Below, piece after piece: positions 11,317-21,016 of a DNA stretch of 64,000 nucleotides; the first letter of the stretch is position 1; every line of letters starts with the position of its first letter. The position numbers and the translations under genes are program-made. The notes beneath the pieces were generated by a model that saw only the letters and a program-made list of their open reading frames with translations, did no database searches and was not told the DNA's origin. Origin of the DNA: Clavelina lepadiformis (lineage: Eukaryota > Chordata > Ascidiacea > Aplousobranchia > Clavelinidae). The stretch spans positions 19,220,001 to 19,284,000 of the forward strand of contig NC_135242.1 of the NCBI RefSeq assembly GCF_947623445.1, read 5' to 3'.

Positions 11317-11996
11317 GGGTGGCAAGATTTTTTTGATCGCCTATGCTTAATGGAAATTACCGACCCACTTTAATTTTTTCAGATTATAAACATTCTGATT
11401 ATTGGATTTTAAAGGTTTCGCTCAGGTGGGTTGCATAGCAATTCCTTTACATGATGGAAGAAAATAAATTTGAAAATATGTTGTCTAGTTCTTATTTTAC
11501 AGTGGTTTGAATCCTACACATTGGACTTGTTCGATGGGGTGTCTAGATACATGCTCAGGAAAGCATCTAACATAAAATGTGCAAGAGTTTTTCACATGTT
11601 TTTTTCGCCATGTTACACAGGCTAGGCTAATTTTGGTTTGTATGTGCATGTGTACTAAAATAATCAACTAGAAGTAAATACAAACCGAGTTATTACATTC
11701 AAAAACACCACAGATAAGACATAAACTCTTTTGCATTTTGTGTTGCATGCTACGCTGACCACGTAACGTGACTTCGTATCGAACTAGTTAAGTGTGTAGG
11801 ATTCAAACCACTGTAAAATGAGAACTAGACAACATTTTCTGAAAATTTTTTTATCGCAAAAAGGTATTCATATGTAATTCACCTGAGCGAAATCTTTACA
11901 ATCCACTGCCCAGAATGCTTGTAATTTAAAAAAGAATCAAAGTGGGTCAACAGTTTTCATTTTTAAGTATTGGCGGTCAAAAATATCTTGCCACCC
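11317..11996. mobile_element. fold-back MITE with about 200-bp inverted arms
   Basis: The left arm starts GGGTGGCAAGAT and runs to about 11525. The right arm (about 11798-11996) is its reverse complement with scattered mismatches, ending ATCTTGCCACCC. Blocks that pair include GACCCACTTT, TTTCGCTCAGGTG and ACAGTGGTTTGAATCCTACA. About 270 bp of unrelated sequence separate the arms. No transposase and no clear target duplication, so the superfamily is unknown. Confidence 0.7.
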
Positions 11997-12440
11997 TGAA
12001 AGTAAGTCGAAAAGGTTCTATTAGATCCAAACTAACTTTTTCTAGTTTAATTCTGAACTAAAGTCATCACAATTTGGATGCAATAAATCTATTTCTGATC
12101 AATAGATTTTACCTGGTTTCCATAGAATTGCTCAAATAGGATTTAAATCTTGGGCTCCTGGCCACTGCACATAAATAGGCTAATAAGTTACCTCAAAGTT
12201 CATCTTGAAATAAAAAATTAACTTCAATTAGATCTGGTCTTGTGCCAACTGTCACCAACATAGGAAAGTGCTTCTGGTGGTTGTGCGCTAGAACCGATCA
12301 AAATGCAAAGTCAATGGTCATGTAATGAATTTATGATCGGCTTCTTATGAATTGTTTCGTTTAACTTAACCTCATGTTTTTAATGTAATAGGTTACATTT
12401 ACAGTCAAAGAATCACCTTTTAAAACGTTTTTGTTGCTTT
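11997..12440. other. upstream flank of the epoxide hydrolase-like gene
   Basis: AT-rich non-coding sequence. It ends in TTTTTGTTGCTTTTAG (AG at 12442-12443), a strong 3' splice site 13 bases before the next start codon, consistent with a trans-splice acceptor or a short 5'-UTR intron. Confidence 0.45.
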
Positions 12441-12456
12441 TAGTGACTAGGGCAGA

Positions 12457-14220
12457 ATGTCAGTTGCCGCCTGTAAAATTAAAGCTGTGTTGTTTGATCT
12501 TGGAGGTGTGCTGACACCTCAACCACAAACTTTTATTGCAAAGTATGGAAAAAATTTGCGATTACCGCCAAGATTTCTTCCAGAATTGTTTCTAGAAGGT
12601 GTTCCAAACAATGCATTTTGTAAATTGGAAAGAGGTGAGTACACTTTAGCAGAGTTTAATCAGCATTTTGAAGCAGAGGCTAAAGAAAAGGCAAAGAAAG
12701 AATTTGTCATTTTGCCTTCATTATTTAGTGCCAAATCCCTCATAGCTGGCTTTAACACTGGTGGAGTTGGTTTTGATAAAATTGGTTACACAGATTATCC
12801 TCTTTGCTTTGAAATGCTTCGTGCAAGTACCATTTTACGTAAAAATGGAATTAGCACCTCTCTTGTAACCAATAATTGGATCGATGCTTCTTACGAAAAT
12901 ATTGAAATGCAATCGCAGCTCATGGCAATTTTGAGAACCTACTTTACTGAAGTTGTAGAATCTTCAAGAGTTGGAACCCGTAAACCAGAAAAAAAAATAT
13001 ATGAAATTGCATGTGGTAGGTTAGGAGTAAGTCCCAAAGAGACAGCATTCTTAGATGATATTGGTGCTAATTTGAAGCCCGCCAGTGAAATGGGAATGGC
13101 TTGCATTAAAGTCAAAGATCCAATTGTAGCACTTCGCCAGCTGGAAAGTATAACCGGGATATCTTTACTCAGAGAAGATTTCAATAAGAAACTCGTTTTT
13201 CCTGCACCAAGTCATCCTGCCTCTGTGAGCCATGGATATGTAAATGTGAAACCTGACGTCACCATCCACTATGTTGAAGTAGGTAATGGGCCAGCAGTTA
13301 TTCTTTTGCATGGATTTCCTGACTTCTGGTATGGATGGAGACATCAGTTACCAGCTTTGGCCAATGCGGGTTACCGAGCTATTGCTCTTGATCAACGAGG
13401 CTATGGTGAGTCAACTAAACCACCTAATATTACAGACTACTCACATCCGGAACTGGCTAAAGATGTCCTTAGTCTAATGGACTGTCTTGGTATTGGCATT
13501 GCTACTGTTGTTGGTCATGATTGGGGTGGTTCATTAGCTTGGAATTTAGCTTTGAAATATCCCAATAGGTTTAGAGCAGTGTGTGGTGTGAATACCCCAT
13601 TTTTTCCCATTAACCCCTCACGTAATCCTCTGGTCAGCATGTATGAAAATCCTGGTGTTTTCGATTATCAGCTGTACTTTCAACAGCCAGGCATTGCAGA
13701 GAAAGAATTGGAGAATGATGTTGAGCAAACTATTTCATGCTTTTATCAGGGAGTTGCCCCACAAAGCACTAAAGGAAAAGCTCCTGTTGAAAGTTCATCT
13801 TTAGCTGGTGGGACGCACAATGTCCGTGAACGAGGTGGTATACTAGTTGGCCTTCCAACTAAAATGCCACGTAGCTGCTTTATGACAGAATTTGACCTGG
13901 AATATTATGTTAAGTCTTTTGTCAATAGTGGGTTTAGGGGACCATTAAATTGGTATCGAAATTATGATGCAAATTGGAGATTTCTCGTGCCTGTTGCTCA
14001 TAGAAAGATAATGATGCCTGCTCTCATGGTTACAGCTTCACATGATTTAGTGTTGAAACCAGAATATTCTTATGGCATGGAGAAAATAATACCAAACCTG
14101 CAAAGGTTGCATATTGACAGATGTAGCCACTGGACGTTACATGAAAAACCATATGAATTCAACCGAGGTCTTATTGATTGGCTGGAAACCGTGTATAGTC
14201 CAGGAAAGTCCAAACTATGA
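12457..14220 (+). CDS. EPHX2: bifunctional (soluble) epoxide hydrolase 2-like, 587 aa, single exon
   Basis: Two-domain enzyme: an N-terminal HAD phosphatase fold (residues about 1-235) and a C-terminal alpha/beta epoxide hydrolase (about 250-580) that hydrates epoxy-fatty acids in cytosol or peroxisome. The hydrolase machinery is visible: HGFPD oxyanion loop, nucleophile D355 in GHDWGG, ring-opening tyrosines Y407 (FDYQLYF) and Y500 (LNWYRN), acid D530, and H558 in CSHWTLHEKP. The HAD half keeps nucleophile D14, the LVTNNW and RKPE blocks and FLDDIGANLKP, but its first motif is FDLGGV where human has FDLDGV, so the +2 acid/base aspartate is glycine. Slightly longer than human (555 aa), mainly through a cap-domain insert. 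Uninterrupted coding sequence, whereas the vertebrate gene is split into many exons. Poly(A) signal at 14271. Confidence 0.93.
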   Translation: MSVAACKIKAVLFDLGGVLTPQPQTFIAKYGKNLRLPPRFLPELFLEGVPNNAFCKLERGEYTLAEFNQHFEAEAKEKAKKEFVILPSLFSAKSLIAGFNTGGVGFDKIGYTDYPLCFEMLRASTILRKNGISTSLVTNNWIDASYENIEMQSQLMAILRTYFTEVVESSRVGTRKPEKKIYEIACGRLGVSPKETAFLDDIGANLKPASEMGMACIKVKDPIVALRQLESITGISLLREDFNKKLVFPAPSHPASVSHGYVNVKPDVTIHYVEVGNGPAVILLHGFPDFWYGWRHQLPALANAGYRAIALDQRGYGESTKPPNITDYSHPELAKDVLSLMDCLGIGIATVVGHDWGGSLAWNLALKYPNRFRAVCGVNTPFFPINPSRNPLVSMYENPGVFDYQLYFQQPGIAEKELENDVEQTISCFYQGVAPQSTKGKAPVESSSLAGGTHNVRERGGILVGLPTKMPRSCFMTEFDLEYYVKSFVNSGFRGPLNWYRNYDANWRFLVPVAHRKIMMPALMVTASHDLVLKPEYSYGMEKIIPNLQRLHIDRCSHWTLHEKPYEFNRGLIDWLETVYSPGKSKL

Positions 14221-14962
14221 ATGATCTTGACAATATTTCAATTTTCAATGAATATATGTGATAATTTATTAATAAAAGTATTATTGAATAGTTGTTGCAA
14301 TTGTTTTTTTATTTCCATGCCTTAATGTTTTTGATTAGAGATGCCTATGATTTTGATTGTTTGATTAACATAGCTTTAGATGATAACATGCGTGTACTAA
14401 TAGAACCTTTTTTAATTTATTGTGCAATCTTGTTCAGAAAAACTGTTTTCTTACTATTACTGCTACTATTATTATTACTGTAAAATTATGGTATTGTTGC
14501 AAAAGTTGTTCCTCTGATTGATTAGAGATTCATATTGAGATGAGCTGCAGTGATTAAGCTAGATGCTTTGTGTTCAGTGCTACAGCCTTGCATTCCCTAT
14601 CATTAGTTATATATATAAATGTGTATATATAACTTATATATAAATCACTAAATCTTTGGTATTGTTTATGAAACTAGGTGTATTCCCACAACAAATATAT
14701 ATATAAGCAAAATCCAATACTACATAAATCTTGTTGGTGCTAATTAAGTTACAAATGCCTGTATTCCAAGCAAATATGCATTAGCTAACAAACAATTTGT
14801 GAAAATACACTTACGCGTGATTTGTTCTTTGCAGGGAATATTTTTTCTAAGATAAATTATAGAAGTGCATTTTTTTAGATTTGTAAGATACTTTTGAAAA
14901 GGAAATTGTATCCATGTAAGGTTCACTGACAAGAATTCGTATGATTTACACTTGTTTTGCAG
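14221..14962. other. spacer between EPHX2-like and NELFB, with AT-rich palindromes
   Basis: AATAAA at 14271-14276 ends the upstream gene. Runs of TATATA with self-complementary arms occupy about 14605-14705. The spacer ends in CTTGTTTTGCAG (AG at 14961-14962), a probable trans-splice acceptor 30 bases before the NELFB start. Confidence 0.5.
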
Positions 14963-14992
14963 TAAGTGTGAAATTTGTTGTTAAACTGGAAC

Positions 14993-16837
14993 ATGGCTCA
15001 ATCTTTAGAAGATATGGGCATTGCAGGAAAATCATTTCTTCAAGAAGCCCTCACCAATACAAACGATCCCCTTGGTGCCATTGAAGAATTTCAACAGGAA
15101 AATAGCATTCTGCTACCTTCCCTACAGCCAGCTCTTCCTCTATTAGATTTGCATGATTTGAAAAGATCAAACTTCCATTGTTCAGTCTTTGAAGTGCTGC
15201 GCGATCGCCTTCTCACCCGAATTGCAGAAATATCGAAAAGCAATGAACCAGACTCTATGAAAAAACTGGAAGCCATTCTTGATAAAAGTTTTCCCTTGAA
15301 TAAAATTGACACACTTTTACCTGTGTCAATGTGCTTGCTAAAACATCTACCAAAAGTGCCAGAACGATATATTACAGCTCTTACTAAGGACCAGCACTTG
15401 TATAAGTCTTGTCCAATGGAAGTTAAACGGCAGATATGGCAAAAAAATCAAACATTATTTGGTGATGAAGTGCTGCCATTACTGACACAGTACATAAAGG
15501 AAAAGGAAGCTGCATTACTGACAAATGACTGTGCGACGTCAAAAAACTTTTTCACTGCTTCCCCAAAGTCTCGTCGACAAGCACATGTTGTAAAGGTCCT
15601 AACGGAAATGATAGGAAAAAATATTCGTTTATATGATATGGTGTTGCAGTTTTTACGTACTTTATTTTTGAAGACTCATAATGTTCATTACTGTTCATTG
15701 AGAGCTGAAATACTTATGTCACTCCACGACCTTGAAGTAACAGAAGTTTGTTCTGTCGACCCATGTTATAAATTTACATGGTGTTTAGATGCATGCATCA
15801 GAGAACACTTCGTTGATGTGAAGAGGGCACGAGAACTACAGGGGTTTCTTGACAGTGTAAGGAAAGGTCATGAACAAGTACTTGGTGACCTTTCTATGAT
15901 ATTATGTGACCCTTTTGCAGTAAATACAATGCTTTGCAGTGTCATGAAAATTATTCATGATGCAACGTTGAAAGAAACTTTGCCTAGACACAACACTGAA
16001 TTGTCACTCTTGATACGAATGCTTGCTTTAGGTCAGTCAGCTTGGGACATAATTAACAAACAAGTTTTCAAAGAGCCACGTGTGGACAGTGAGATCACAT
16101 CAAAGTTTATTCCTTCATTGATGTCTCTTTCATTGCATGACCACATTGTTACTACAAGAGCCAAAGTGAAAAACTTAACTAAACTTACCTCAGACAGTGT
16201 AGATGTTGATCATGATCATGAACTTGTGATTGCTGACGAACCAGCTAAAAAGAAGATGAAGATTACAAAAAAAGGAACCACTGAAGATTTGTCCACTAAA
16301 GAAGAAAATACCACATCGTTACTTCACTGCATTTCGAAGTTTATGTCGAAAGATCAGCTGTCTCGAATTCTTGTTATGTGGTATACTTTGCAGCTAATCA
16401 AGTCCAAGCGAAAGTCGCAGCTACTAGAAATCTTACCTATAATAGGCAAATCCTACAAAGAATGTGCTTCCGATAGCGTGTATGTCCACGTACTTACAGC
16501 AAACTTTACTACCAGTGCTGATCTTCTTTCAGATGATGCCTTATGCAAAAGCTTGTTCAATAAATTTCTTTTTACCAAAAGTTTTAAAGAAATTCAGCAC
16601 AAACAGCTGTTGCAGTTGGTAACAAACACAAGTCATAAAATTCCTTCTGTCAGACTTAAGGCACTAATGACACGTTTGGAGCCCAAGTCCAAAAAGGCAT
16701 CAGAACAATTAGTGGACATGTTTGAGAAACTTAAAGCAATATCAACTGCCATAGAAATGACTCCTTCTGAGGTGGAAAAGCCAAAATCACCCAGTTCATC
16801 TGCTTTGCTGGGTGTACCTACACCTGCAGCATTATAA
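14993..16837 (+). CDS. NELFB: negative elongation factor B (NELF-B/COBRA1), 614 aa, single exon
   Basis: Subunit of the nuclear NELF complex, which with DSIF holds RNA polymerase II in promoter-proximal pause. Similarity to human NELF-B runs over nearly the whole length: LLPSLQPALPLLDLH, EVKRQIWQKNQTLFGDEV, LYDMVLQFLRTLFLKT, DPCYKFTWCLDACI, RARELQGFLDSV and EQVLGDLSMILCDPFA. The start is ATG at 14993 (MAQSLEDMG, cf. human MFAGLQDLG); it lies 30 bases after a CAG acceptor, so the in-frame TTG upstream was not used. A lysine-rich linker (AKKKMKITKKG) around residue 420 is longer than in human. No intron, although the human gene has many. No canonical AATAAA is obvious before the next gene. Confidence 0.95.
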   Translation: MAQSLEDMGIAGKSFLQEALTNTNDPLGAIEEFQQENSILLPSLQPALPLLDLHDLKRSNFHCSVFEVLRDRLLTRIAEISKSNEPDSMKKLEAILDKSFPLNKIDTLLPVSMCLLKHLPKVPERYITALTKDQHLYKSCPMEVKRQIWQKNQTLFGDEVLPLLTQYIKEKEAALLTNDCATSKNFFTASPKSRRQAHVVKVLTEMIGKNIRLYDMVLQFLRTLFLKTHNVHYCSLRAEILMSLHDLEVTEVCSVDPCYKFTWCLDACIREHFVDVKRARELQGFLDSVRKGHEQVLGDLSMILCDPFAVNTMLCSVMKIIHDATLKETLPRHNTELSLLIRMLALGQSAWDIINKQVFKEPRVDSEITSKFIPSLMSLSLHDHIVTTRAKVKNLTKLTSDSVDVDHDHELVIADEPAKKKMKITKKGTTEDLSTKEENTTSLLHCISKFMSKDQLSRILVMWYTLQLIKSKRKSQLLEILPIIGKSYKECASDSVYVHVLTANFTTSADLLSDDALCKSLFNKFLFTKSFKEIQHKQLLQLVTNTSHKIPSVRLKALMTRLEPKSKKASEQLVDMFEKLKAISTAIEMTPSEVEKPKSPSSSALLGVPTPAAL

Positions 16838-17210
16838 TACCGTTGGGTGGTTTTGTTTGTGTTATTGTGCATAATGTGAATTTCTTAAATTGCACAATCT
16901 AATTTCTTGTAGTCTGTTTACAATTTTTAGAAGACAGTTGTTGCTTGTTTTAATGGTAAATTTTGCAGTGTTTGGTTTACTTGGTTCATAAAACGAAGCT
17001 CTTAGTGCAAATCTTGATGTTGAATACTGGTTTGACTTGAAATTGTTTATGATTTTTAAAAGTCTAATAATATTGTATTTTTCAACAACATTTTTCTTTA
17101 TGTTTAGATCCAACCAAAATATTGCTGAATAGGTTTCATAGAATGCTTATCTCAGAATCTGCAAGTTTGTGTTATCATTGAAATCTTGCAAAACTTTTTA
17201 TTGACGGAAG
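16838..17210. other. spacer between NELFB and CEP55-like gene
   Basis: 380 bases, AT-rich, with no canonical AATAAA. It ends in ACTTTTTATTGACGGAAG seven bases before the next ATG. Short spacing and absent poly(A) signal would fit a polycistronic pair, but this is inference. Confidence 0.4.
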
Positions 17211-17216
17211 TATATT

Positions 17217-18224
17217 ATGAGCCTTTCAAGACGAGGATCATTAAACAAAGCATGTCCCGGATCAAATGAAAACATCACTGAGCTGAAAACTCAGCTGAAA
17301 GATGCACTTGAAAAAAACTCTCGCTGGCAAGCATACAACTGCCAACGAGAAGAATATGTAAAAAATTTGCTTGCCAAATATAATCAAACCCGCACAGAGT
17401 TACAAAGCACTCGTAACAAGTTGGAAAAGATAACAAGCAACCCAGATCAACTTGCAGCAGAGCAACGACGTTACTTTGACAAGTTGCTGGTTGAAGCACG
17501 GCTAGAACTTGAGAACCAACGCAATGAAACTTTGCATGCCAATACACAACTTTCAATCATAAAGGAAAAATATGAAAATGACATTCGAAACTTGGAAAAT
17601 GCAATAGAAAACTGGAGGCACAAATATGGAAAAATTTGTGTAAGATTGGCTACCTTAAATGCAAAAAATGATGAGTCTAACCATAAATCAAACACTCAGC
17701 AAAGAATATCAGGTAATAGAAATCTTAAAGTACAGTTCTATGAGGATGATGAACTTAAAAAGGTAGTGGTGGAAAACGAACTGAATATTATTAAGGAAAA
17801 GGTTGAAGAACTTCAACGAAAAGTTGACCATCGTGACACAAAAGCTTTTCGAAGATCTTTTGATAATCTTAGGCGAGAAGAAGTTCAATCCAGTAAGTTA
17901 CGTGTACACACCGTAAATAAAAACCAGACATCTGACAAAGCAACGAAAAACAGTCAAGCATTATTCCAAAATTGTGTGTCAGACACCATTCCTGAACATA
18001 AGTCTTCAAAACCTAAATCTGTTGAATCTAAGGTTGATTTGACATTAGGCAGATCAGACTTAAAAACTCGTAGGTCAAAACCTAGAAAATATCGCTCACT
18101 GCCTGCTAGTACATATTCTGAAGCTACAAATGAAGACCTTTTGTACTGCCCAAGTTGTGGCAAAAGGTATCCAATTTCAGACCATGCCTCTTTGCTTGAC
18201 CACATTGATATTTGTGGAGATTAA
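17217..18224 (+). CDS. CEP55: CEP55-like midbody coiled-coil protein, 335 aa, single exon
   Basis: Human CEP55 recruits ALIX and ESCRT-I to the midbody for cytokinetic abscission. Here residues 22-53 (TQLKDALEKN..RWQAYNCQREEYVKNLLAK) match the ESCRT/ALIX-binding region; W37 and Y40 align with human W184 and Y187, which contact the ALIX/TSG101 peptide. A coiled coil covers about 55-145 and again about 180-215, followed by a Lys/Ser-rich linker. The C-terminal finger has C311, C314, H329 and C333, matching the last 25 residues of human CEP55. Human CEP55 has 464 residues, so about 140 N-terminal coiled-coil residues are absent here. The reading frame is uninterrupted. Identification rests on the two conserved ends. 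Confidence 0.82.
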   Translation: MSLSRRGSLNKACPGSNENITELKTQLKDALEKNSRWQAYNCQREEYVKNLLAKYNQTRTELQSTRNKLEKITSNPDQLAAEQRRYFDKLLVEARLELENQRNETLHANTQLSIIKEKYENDIRNLENAIENWRHKYGKICVRLATLNAKNDESNHKSNTQQRISGNRNLKVQFYEDDELKKVVVENELNIIKEKVEELQRKVDHRDTKAFRRSFDNLRREEVQSSKLRVHTVNKNQTSDKATKNSQALFQNCVSDTIPEHKSSKPKSVESKVDLTLGRSDLKTRRSKPRKYRSLPASTYSEATNEDLLYCPSCGKRYPISDHASLLDHIDICGD

Positions 18225-19079
18225 GTTCAGAATGACAGAAATATTTGTAAAACAATGAACATGTTCACAAGTCTGATGACAAAAACAATCATAATTGCAC
18301 TATTTCTGTTGTGTTTGTTTTTTGATGAGTTTCATTATAAATAACTTATACTATGGCTTCTATAACTCCCAAAGTCCCAGTTTTTAGTATATATAATGCT
18401 TTTTGTAAAACAATATTTTATTCTAATTAACAGTATGTCTCACATGGTCTTACATAATGTGTGGCGTTCTTTATATGTTATATACTAATTAAAAATAGTT
18501 ATTGTATTTACTTTGAACAGCGTACGACTCCATCAGCGTTTAGACCATCTCAAAGTTTCATTTTACGAGTATTTCCTTTACGTTTATGTGTTGTCAAACT
18601 TCGTTGTTACATTCATAATTTTATATTTTGTTGCACCATTTTATTTTTATAGTCACCATTCAAATTTTAAAAAAGTATTACTATTGAAGTATGTCTGTCT
18701 TTTGTATGTCGCCACTGTTATAGCAGTTTTTGCTGGCACAAAGTTTATACTTAAATAGTAATATCAAATAATTAACTGATTTTAATGGTTGAATTTTTCA
18801 CACTGCATAGGTATGGTGTTTATAACCTAGCTGTAATGATATTTACGTTAACTTTACTATGTCCTACTTGGAATCTGTTTTAAAAGTTGTTGCTGGCCTG
18901 TTGTTTTTTCTAATCTGTAGAAACACCCCCACTGCTGAGAAATGTTTCCGTTACAGCACGTGTTTGAATACCACAATATTCTAAAAGAATCGTATTGTAA
19001 ATTTACAACTCACCAGTAAGCATTTTTGTGCATGATGTATGTTTGCTGGCCACTAAATCATCTGCTTTATTTTCTTCAG
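18225..19079. other. spacer between CEP55-like gene and UBLCP1
   Basis: AT-rich non-coding sequence with no clear canonical poly(A) signal. It ends in TTTATTTTCTTCAG (AG at 19078-19079), 12 bases before the UBLCP1 start: a strong acceptor. Confidence 0.45.
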
Positions 19080-19091
19080 CAATACATCAGA

Positions 19092-20066
19092 ATGAATTCA
19101 TCATTCACAATTACAGTAAAATGGAATGGTAAAAACTATGATCTTGATAGTATAGACACTGATTTGATAGTGGAAGATTTAAAACGTCTAATAGAAAACA
19201 TCACAGGTGTTCGTCCTGAAAGGCAAAAATTGCTTAACCTAAAGGCCAAAGGCAAACCATTAACAGACAGTTTGAAACTTTGTGAAACGAACATAAAGCC
19301 AAAGATGAAAATTATGATGATGGGAACCGTAGAAGAAGACCTAAAAGATGTTCTTGAGCCTCCAACTGATATTGGAGAAGTGGTCAATGATTTCGACATA
19401 GATGATGATGTGGAAATAAAGCTTGAAAACAGAGAGGAACATTTGGCAAAAATTGATAAACGAATACAAAGCTACGAGATGAAAAAATTGAACGAGCCTC
19501 GTCATGGAAAAAAGCTTCTAGTTTTAGATGTGGATTATACTTTATTTGATCATAGATCAAATGCTGAAAAGGCAAGTGAACTAATGCGACCATATTTGCA
19601 TGAATTTCTGACCAATGCTTATGAAAGTTATGACATCGTCATATGGTCTGCAACCAGCATGAAGTGGATCGAAGTGAAAATGAAAGAATTGGGTGTAACT
19701 ACTAACCCTAACTATAAGATATGTTTCTTTATGGATCATGGTGCTATGATAACTGTTCACACACCCACATATGGTGTTGTTGACACAAAACCTTTGAAAG
19801 TTATATGGGGTAAATATCCAGACCTTTACTCTGCAGACAATACAGTCATGTTTGATGATTTAAGACGTAATTTTCTGATGAATCCACAGTCTGGTTTGAA
19901 AATTAAACCATTTAAAAATGCACATATAAATCGTGAAAGTGACTGTGAACTTCGTAAATTGTCACAGTACTTGAGTGACATAGCTGATCTGGAAAGCTTT
20001 AAACTCTTGAATCATAAACACTGGGAACACTTTAGAAGGAAAAAAGCTAAAAGTTTACAGGATTAA
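19092..20066 (+). CDS. UBLCP1: ubiquitin-like domain-containing CTD phosphatase 1, 324 aa, single exon
   Basis: Nuclear FCP/SCP-type HAD phosphatase that binds and dephosphorylates the 26S proteasome. Residues 5-80 form the ubiquitin-like domain ([12 protein letters not shown], then [16 protein letters not shown]). The phosphatase domain carries DVDYTLFD with nucleophile D146 and acid D148, then [13 protein letters not shown] and [13 protein letters not shown]. Length equals the human protein (318 aa) within a few residues. ATG 19092 is chosen because it follows the CAG acceptor by 12 bases and starts the ubiquitin-like fold; the longer frame upstream reads through the acceptor. The TAA is overlapped by AATAAA (20065-20070), implying a very short 3' UTR. 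Confidence 0.95.
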   Translation: MNSSFTITVKWNGKNYDLDSIDTDLIVEDLKRLIENITGVRPERQKLLNLKAKGKPLTDSLKLCETNIKPKMKIMMMGTVEEDLKDVLEPPTDIGEVVNDFDIDDDVEIKLENREEHLAKIDKRIQSYEMKKLNEPRHGKKLLVLDVDYTLFDHRSNAEKASELMRPYLHEFLTNAYESYDIVIWSATSMKWIEVKMKELGVTTNPNYKICFFMDHGAMITVHTPTYGVVDTKPLKVIWGKYPDLYSADNTVMFDDLRRNFLMNPQSGLKIKPFKNAHINRESDCELRKLSQYLSDIADLESFKLLNHKHWEHFRRKKAKSLQD

Positions 20067-20070
20067 TAAA
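20065..20070 (+). terminator. poly(A) signal overlapping the UBLCP1 stop codon
   Basis: The sequence GATTAATAAAATGG contains stop TAA at 20064-20066 and AATAAA at 20065-20070. A T/G-rich stretch (TTGTACTTTTATTTTGCTTTT) follows at about 20090, as expected for the downstream element. Confidence 0.6.
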
Positions 20071-20640
20071 ATGGTTAACTTTAAAATTTGTACTTTTATT
20101 TTGCTTTTATTGCCCGATATACCTGAAACTTATACAGCATTCTTAGTCTTCGCCGAGTTATTTTGATTTTCTTTGTGTAAATGTCAGATAATTGTCACTT
20201 AAATGTTTGTGACCAGAATGTCTGTAAAATCTAAAGAGGCAGCACATATGTCACCATGTGCAGCGCAGTGTTTTGCACACATTTATTGATGATGGATTTT
20301 TAATATAAACAGTTGCTATTACTTGCCACTTGTAACAGGAAGTTGTTTATTGTAACACAGCGTGTGGTTTGACATACGTATGTGCAGCATTTTTGTTTAT
20401 ACTAAACTGATTTCTGCCTCATAGTGCCTACGCTTGGTAATGTCATAAATTTTATGCTGTCCAAATTTTGGGTTTTTCAGTAGCAAATTATATGAATTAG
20501 TTTTGAAACTACTATACGGTACTATTATTACGATAATAAAGTTCAAATATAATTTGTAAAATGCAATATCATTGTAATCCTTTAGGTAATAACATTGTCA
20601 TAAATCTGTAAAGCACATATCCAAGGTTTTGAAGATATAT
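20071..20640. other. spacer between UBLCP1 and CEP20
   Basis: Non-coding. Contains an AATAAA at about 20536 and possible acceptors AATCCTTTAG (20585) and GGTTTTGAAG (20634) before the CEP20 ATG. Confidence 0.4.
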
Positions 20641-20650
20641 TTCGTACGAA

Positions 20651-21016
20651 ATGGCCACTGTCGGCGCATTGAAACAAGCATTAACAGAAACACTGGACAA
20701 TAAAGGAGTTTTGAATGAACTAAAAGCACGGATTCGTGCTGAGGTGTTTCATGCAATTGAAGATCCTACAACTGTAAAACCACAACTGAGCAATGAAAAT
20801 CTTCTCATCAACGAACTTATCCGAGAATACTTGATATTTAACAACTACAAATATACAGACTCCGTATTATTAGCTGAAACAGGCCAAAGTGGGGTGCAGC
20901 TTGAAAGAAGTTTTTTATGTCAAGAACTGAAGGTGCAAGATTCAGATGAATCAGCCAAGTTGCCATTGTTGTACAGCCTGTTAAATAACTTTGTTGAAAG
21001 AAAGAATTGCAGTTGA
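20651..21016 (+). CDS. CEP20: centrosomal protein CEP20 (FOPNL/FOR20), 121 aa, single exon
   Basis: Centriolar-satellite and basal-body protein of the FOP/OFD1 family, required for ciliogenesis in vertebrates and ciliates. MATVGALKQALTETLDNKGVL, read as two blocks (MATVGALKQAL, ETLDNKGVL), opens like human MATVAELK. LKARIRAEVFHAIED and the LisH motif ENLLINELIREYL (about residues 50-75) are nearly identical to human; YKYTDSVLLAETGQ and LPLLYSLL follow. Human CEP20 has 174 residues; this one stops right after the conserved core, so the charged C-terminal tail is missing. No intron. Confidence 0.92.
   Translation: MATVGALKQALTETLDNKGVLNELKARIRAEVFHAIEDPTTVKPQLSNENLLINELIREYLIFNNYKYTDSVLLAETGQSGVQLERSFLCQELKVQDSDESAKLPLLYSLLNNFVERKNCS

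Noticed and set aside
11317-11996. Possible CRISPR-like or tandem array
   Set aside because: The repeats are two inverted arms, not spaced direct repeats.
14605-14705. Palindromic TATATA runs between EPHX2-like gene and NELFB
   Set aside because: Simple AT-rich low complexity; no evidence of an origin, element or RNA gene.
14975-14992. Upstream in-frame extension of NELFB from a TTG
   Set aside because: ATG 14993 gives the family N-terminus and follows the splice acceptor closely; no reason to use a non-ATG start.
19026-19091. Longer N-terminus for UBLCP1 from an upstream ATG
   Set aside because: It reads through a strong CAG acceptor at 19079 and adds residues not found in the family.
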